The notes under the pieces were generated by a model. It had not been told where the DNA came from. It was given only the letters and a program-made list of their open reading frames with translations, and did no database searches. DNA of 64,000 bases from contig JAEUBA010000001.1 in the NCBI GenBank assembly GCA_018257865.1, forward strand, positions 1,267,529-1,331,528, written 5' to 3'. Of this stretch, positions 59,631-64,000 are shown one piece after another; position 1 is the first letter of the stretch, and every line of letters begins with the position of its first letter. Position numbers and translations under genes: made by a program. The stretch is from Stereocaulon alpinum. Taxonomy: Eukaryota; Ascomycota; Lecanoromycetes; Lecanorales; Stereocaulaceae.

Positions 59631-62398
59631 AAACTGCGTCCGCGCAGTTACCGTTATTAGACGATTATCGTTAAGGTATATATAGTCGTCGATCCTATTA
59701 TTATAGGCCTTCAGCTAGGCGGGGAGTACTCGCGGAGGGCCTTTTATATTAGGATACTATAGGTAGAAAGCCTTTAATATATAAGGCGCTGTTATAGCGT
59801 TAGAGTAGGGATACTATTCTAAGTCTTTATCTGCGCCTCTCTACCTAATCTGGTACTTTAAGGTAGAGCCTACTAGCTTAGAGCTTAGTATCTCCTCTAG
59901 TTCCTACTTATCTTACTCCGGTAATAGCTATATTAGGGCTAGGTTAGGGCGTTATTAGCCTAGTAACGGGTTATCTAGGTATTTATAGAGGGAGTAGGAG
60001 TAGAATACTAGCTAGATTATCTAGTCCTTTAGGAGCTCTACCTTCTAGCTTTCGCTAACCCTTTCTAAGACCTTAACTAGGTCGTACTAGTTATTTAAGA
60101 GTTTATAGGAGGGATAATCTATCTTCTAGTTCTATATATCTACTAATATAAGGTCCCCTACGTCCTAGTCGACTTCCCGACGCCTACGGTTAGCTAATTA
60201 TTTTATCTTATCTTACTATAACTATAAGGAGGATTATACGAACTATATAGTATCCTTTATACGATCAGCGACCTATAGGGCGTCTTAGCGGTTTAACCTT
60301 TCTAAGGCTATAGTTAGGGGCTCTAAGTTCTAGAGGTCTTATAAGGTCCGTAGCTTATAACTATTTAGGAGCTAGAAGGGAGTAATTCCTAAGGATTCGT
60401 AAGGTAGTATTAACTAGGCTAAGTCTATAATAGATAGTATTTAACTCTAGTTATCTTAGTAGTATATATAGAAGGGCCGGAGGCGCTATTTTATATACTA
60501 GTTTATAATCTCTATTTAGCTATCGATATTTAGATTATAGGCTATAGTTAGTTTTACCTTAGTACCTAGGATACGGCAGTATTCCTTCTAGAAGGTTAAT
60601 ACGAATTATACTCTTTAATCTAATATAATAGAGTCGGGTATTCCCTAGTAACGGGTTTAGTAAGCTAGGAATAACTCAGCTATTCCCTTAGCTATAATAG
60701 TCTTATAGTATAATAACGAGAGAGACTTCTTTAAAAGTTAATCTATTACTACGAAAGCGAAATTATAACCAGCTTCGTTTAAAGGGAGTTTAGTAAAATC
60801 TATTATTAAGTACTAGTAGGGGCGTACTGGGATCTCTAGAGGCTTTAGAAAGCCTAAAGTCTTATCTCTATAAACCTTTATCTAAGTATAGCTATAGTTA
60901 GCGATATACTATACTATATTATTTCTAATATTCTTCTAGTAGTAATACCTAGATAGGATTATTTTAACTTTACTAATCCCTACGTACGCGATAGCGGGCT
61001 AGGCGTAGATATAGCGGATTAGAGATATCCGTAGTTCTAGTAGTTCTAATAGTACTTTAAGCCTACCTTAGAAGTATAGCTTACTATAGTTTAGGTCGTA
61101 GTTAAGGTAGTCGCTGCGGGCTTACTTATATAGAGGTTCTAGCTCTAGCGAGTTCTTATTAGCGTCGATTACCTAGTTAATAATATTATAGCCCTTAATA
61201 TTATATACGGCTACTAAGGCGGGATTAGGCGCTTTACCTTCTAAGTACCCCTCTAGCTCTTCTAAGTCTGCTAGCGTAGTAATAGGTAATAGCTTAACCT
61301 TTTCTATAATCTAGACTAAGTCGTAGTCCGGATAGGCGGTAAGGGAAGAGATAGTAACTTCCTCTAGTATCTAAGAATTAACCTTCTTATTTAGGAGGAG
61401 TTATTAGCTCCGGATCGCGCGCTTATAAGCTTCTAGAGGCGTAATATCTTACTCCCTATAAGATAGTATATCTACTATAGTATTCGTAATACCCGTACGG
61501 TATATAATTATAAAGTAGAAGTTAGTAAAGAACTTAGCCTAGCGAGCTTAGTAGGCTATAAGGTCTTTAGTAGTTATAAAGTATTCTAAGGCCTTATAAT
61601 TAGTATATATATAGACTAACTTCTATACCCTAAGGAGCTCTAGCTTATACTACTAGAAGGAGCGAAAAATCGTAAGTAGTTCCTTATTATAAATTAGGTA
61701 ATTCAGCTCTATATCGCCTATTATTTTAGAGAAGTACCCTACTAGGTAGAAGAGGCTATCTTTATATTTCTGCGATAGGATACTAGCGACTACTCCGTCT
61801 AAGGAATCCGTCTTAAGGCGGGTTTCCTTATAAGGATCGTAATACTTAAGGACTAAGGTAGAGAGGAGTGCTTAGCGGAGGGAGTCCTATATATAGTAAT
61901 AGGCGTTATTAAAGTAGAAGGGCGTATCTTTAGCTATTAAGCGGATAAGCGGAGCCGTAATCCTACTATACCCTTAAATAAACCTTTAGTAGAAGTTATA
62001 GAAGCTTAGGTAGCTTTAGATACCTTATATATTACTTATATACTACTAAGTCTTAATAATAGCGACCTTCTTTAGATTTACCTTAATACTATTAACTTTA
62101 ATAACGAAGCTGAGAAACTTAGTTTTCTTAATATTAAACTCGCTCTTCTTAATATCTACTTATAGGTTATTAGCCTATAGGATCTTTATAATCTTCTTTA
62201 TATAAATTTTATATTCCTTAGGAGTCTTAGAGTAGATAAGGATATTATTTATATAGGCTAAGTAGAAGTTATTAAGGTACTCTATTAAAATATTATTAAT
62301 AAAGCGCTAGAAGGTAGCTGGAGCGTTAGTTAACCTAAATAGTATTACCTTATACTTAAACGTACTATAATAACTATAGAAGCTGATAAGGTCCTCTA

Positions 62399-62445
62399 AG
62401 TCCTAATAGATTCTTACCTAATAGATTCTTACCTAATAGAATACC
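62399..62445. repeat. Short tandem duplication in the dead RT
   Basis: The unit CCTAATAGATTCTTA is repeated directly, with a third partial copy (CCTAATAGAATAC). It disrupts the reverse-transcriptase frame and shows the element decaying by slippage as well as by point mutation. Confidence 0.75.
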
Positions 62446-62640
62446 TATTAGACGTTAATCTTTATAAAGATCTTAGCCTTATAGATTTAAGCTATTATCT
62501 TATCTATTAGAGGGAGTAGGTACGGATCTTTCTTAGTTAGGTTATTAAGCTTCTAAAAATTAATATAGAAATATAAGCTACCGTCTTCCTTTCTAGCGAA
62601 GAGTATTAGAGCTATATATAATATATTTAATAGCTTAATA

Positions 62641-64000
62641 AGGCACCCAGCAGCGGATAAGGCCCCAGGGATTTCAGGGATCCCGAATAGGTTCCTAAGA
62701 GCGGTGTGTGCGGAAATGGGGGAGACCTTTCGAAGGGTATTTCAAGCGTGCCTAGATCGTGGATACCACCCAAAGAAGTTCCGCGAAGCGAATACAGTGA
62801 TACTGAAGAAGCCGAAGAAGACCGATTACTCCGAGCCTAAGGCCTATCGACCTATCGCACTACTAGACACACTCGGGAAAGCATTAGAGACAGTGATAGC
62901 AAAACGACTCAGCGGAACAGCCGAAGCAAATCACCTACTCCCAGAACACCAGATGGGAGGTAGGAAGGGACGTTCAGTAGAAACAGCCCTAGAGACTATT
63001 ACAGACTCGATCCATACGATATGGAACCAAGGCAAGGATAACGTAGCGAGTTTACTGTCACTAGATGTAGCAGGAGCATTCGATAATGTGTCCCACAAAA
63101 GGCTGCTCCACAACTTGAGGATGAAAGGAATCCCTGAGGGGATTGTCCGGTGGACTGCGAGCTTCCTTAAGGACAGAGCGACATCGATAACCCTAGGGGG
63201 CAGGACCAGTCCAGTTGAGGCGGTAGAAACGGGGATCCCGCAAGGATCACCAATATCACCAATCCTATTCCTCTTCTTTAATGCGCCACTAATTGAAGCA
63301 TGCTCAAAGGCAAAGATCCCAGTACAGGTGGGAGGATTCGTGGATGACGTGCACCTGCTGGCATACAGCAAGACAACGGAAACGAACTGCAGGTGGCTAG
63401 AACAGGCCCACAAGCTCTGCCAAACGTGGGCGAAAACACACGGGGCGACGTTCGCGCCCCAGAAGTACGAACTGGTGCATCTGTCGCGCGCCCCCAAAAG
63501 GTTTAATATGAAGGAGACGGTACGATTTGGTAACGCAGAGGTTGAGCCGGAAGCGAGTATTAGGGTCCTAGGGCTACACATCGACACCAAACTCCGCTGG
63601 GGCCCACATATAGCGCAGGTGAAGGCAAAGGCCGCCACTCAAGCCCGGGCGATCAAGTGCCTAGCAGGATCAACTTGGGGAGCTACGTTTGAGAAGTGCA
63701 GGAAGGTGTACAGTATGGCGGTAAGGCCTATGCTTACATTCGCCGCTCCGATATGGCATACCCCCACCGGGGGGCGGGGAGCCGTGGAAAAGCACGTTAA
63801 GACGCTCGCGATAATACAGAACGACTGCCTACGGACAGTGCTCGGAGCATATAAGGCAACACCGGTCCAGGTCCTAGAAGCGGAAGCAGTTATTATGCCT
63901 ATCCAAACCCATCTAGACGCCCTGGTTATGAGACACCAGGCACTGAGGGGAGTACACCCCTTAACAATCGAAGGCAACCGCTTAATCCGTAGGAGACTGC
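62641..64000 (+). mobile_element. Non-LTR (LINE) retrotransposon, 5'-truncated, continues past the window
   Basis: Starts abruptly at the end of the RIP-mutated Gypsy DNA and has normal CA and TG content. It reads in one open frame for over 1,300 bases to the window edge. The 5' end lies just before the first RT motif, so the endonuclease and ORF1 are absent, as in 5'-truncated LINE insertions. Tad1-like elements are the common fungal LINE clade; the clade assignment is inference. Confidence 0.85.
62653..64000 (+). CDS. LINE reverse transcriptase, partial (no start, no stop in window)
   Basis: About 449 codons, open at both ends. RT motifs in order: ADKAPGISGIPNRFLRAV, TVILKKPKKTDYSEPKAYRP with IALLDTLGKALETVIAKRL, EHQMGGRKGRSVETALE, SLDVAGAFDNVSHKRLLHNL, GIPQGSPISPILFLFFNAPL, and the catalytic box GGFVDDVHLLAYSKTTE, here FVDD rather than the usual YxDD. 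The thumb/maturase-like part follows (VRVLGLHID-type motif, read IRVLGLHIDTKLRWGPHI), then AAPIWHTPTGG. An in-frame ATG lies at about 62719. The first motif reads APGISG where most LINEs have APGPDG, so the first conserved aspartate of that region is lost. RNase H, if present, lies beyond the edge. Confidence 0.88.

Larger units (their letters stand above)
58700..62640 (-). mobile_element. RIP-degraded Ty3/Gypsy LTR retrotransposon, 5'-truncated
   Basis: A dead retroelement read on the minus strand. Conceptual translation, with many stops, still shows in order: reverse transcriptase start (ILFARKEDGSLYF, KKDPYLLPLIDKI) near 62620-62480; RNase H (YNKELLTIFRSF, ALEYFITTKDL) near 61720-61520; integrase (DKTLGFLKPLEIPVRP, LPLNEAGYNFAFVVID, KEYCRILGTKVKLTIAYN) near 60900-60490; then a polypurine tract and probable 3' LTR. 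The order RT-RH-IN is diagnostic of Ty3/Gypsy. CA and TG are nearly absent while CG remains, the mark of RIP at CpA. Gag, protease and the 5' LTR are missing; the element stops where LINE sequence begins. Confidence 0.88.

Noticed and set aside
62931..63977. Two long minus-strand frames (235 and 112 codons)
   Set aside because: They are antisense shadows of the LINE reverse transcriptase, which carries clear motifs on the plus strand.

Overview
The window reads as nuclear DNA of a filamentous ascomycete (Pezizomycotina, most likely a dothideomycete; the class is inference). Genes are split by many short introns (about 43-120 bases) with GT...AG ends and CTAAC-type branch sites, housekeeping genes sit on both strands, and the right end holds a transposon ruined by RIP (repeat-induced point mutation, a fungal defence). 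I saw no operons, CRISPR arrays, rRNA or convincing tRNA genes. Gene models were spliced by hand; almost all close exactly in frame.

Layout. 0.2-10.5 kb: HNT1-type HIT hydrolase (+), CSR1-type Sec14 lipid-transfer protein (-), DASH kinetochore subunit DAM1 (+), Whi5/Nrm1-like G1/S repressor (-), metzincin-like peptidase with a jacalin-like C-terminus (+). 12.9-15.6 kb: grainyhead/CP2 transcription factor (-). 19.3-29.7 kb: oxysterol-binding protein (+), mitochondrial aconitase ACO1 (-), ribosome-export zinc finger BUD20 (+), a tiny five-exon membrane protein (-), CWH43 GPI-lipid remodelase (+). 31-37.3 kb: WSC wall-stress sensor (+), phosphatidylserine synthase CHO1 (+), RasGAP gap1 (-), whose upstream region carries a 43-base poly-G run. 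38.8-46.8 kb: exosome nuclease RRP6 (-), MDM35 (+), DNA primase PRI1 (+), a large membrane protein (+). 47.7-53.3 kb: four unrecognised genes and one bHLH factor. 54.3-58.3 kb: phosphoketolase XFP (+) and an unrecognised cysteine-repeat protein (-). 58.7-62.6 kb: a Ty3/Gypsy element on the minus strand, almost emptied of CA and TG dinucleotides. 62.64 kb to the edge: an open, un-mutated reverse transcriptase of a non-LTR (LINE) element.

Themes. Several genes serve membrane lipid and wall biology: CSR1, OSBP, CHO1 and MDM35 (phosphatidylserine/phosphatidic acid synthesis and transfer), CWH43 (GPI lipids) and the WSC sensor. CHO1 makes phosphatidylserine, and MDM35 belongs to the Ups system that feeds phospholipid to mitochondria. 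This looks like ordinary scattered housekeeping rather than a cluster. The less ordinary part is the right arm: phosphoketolase, the new repeat protein, then the transposon boundary. Other highlights are an apparent GT-GG intron in MDM35, a GC-AG intron in the phosphoketolase, and 15- and 20-base microexons in HNT1 and ACO1.
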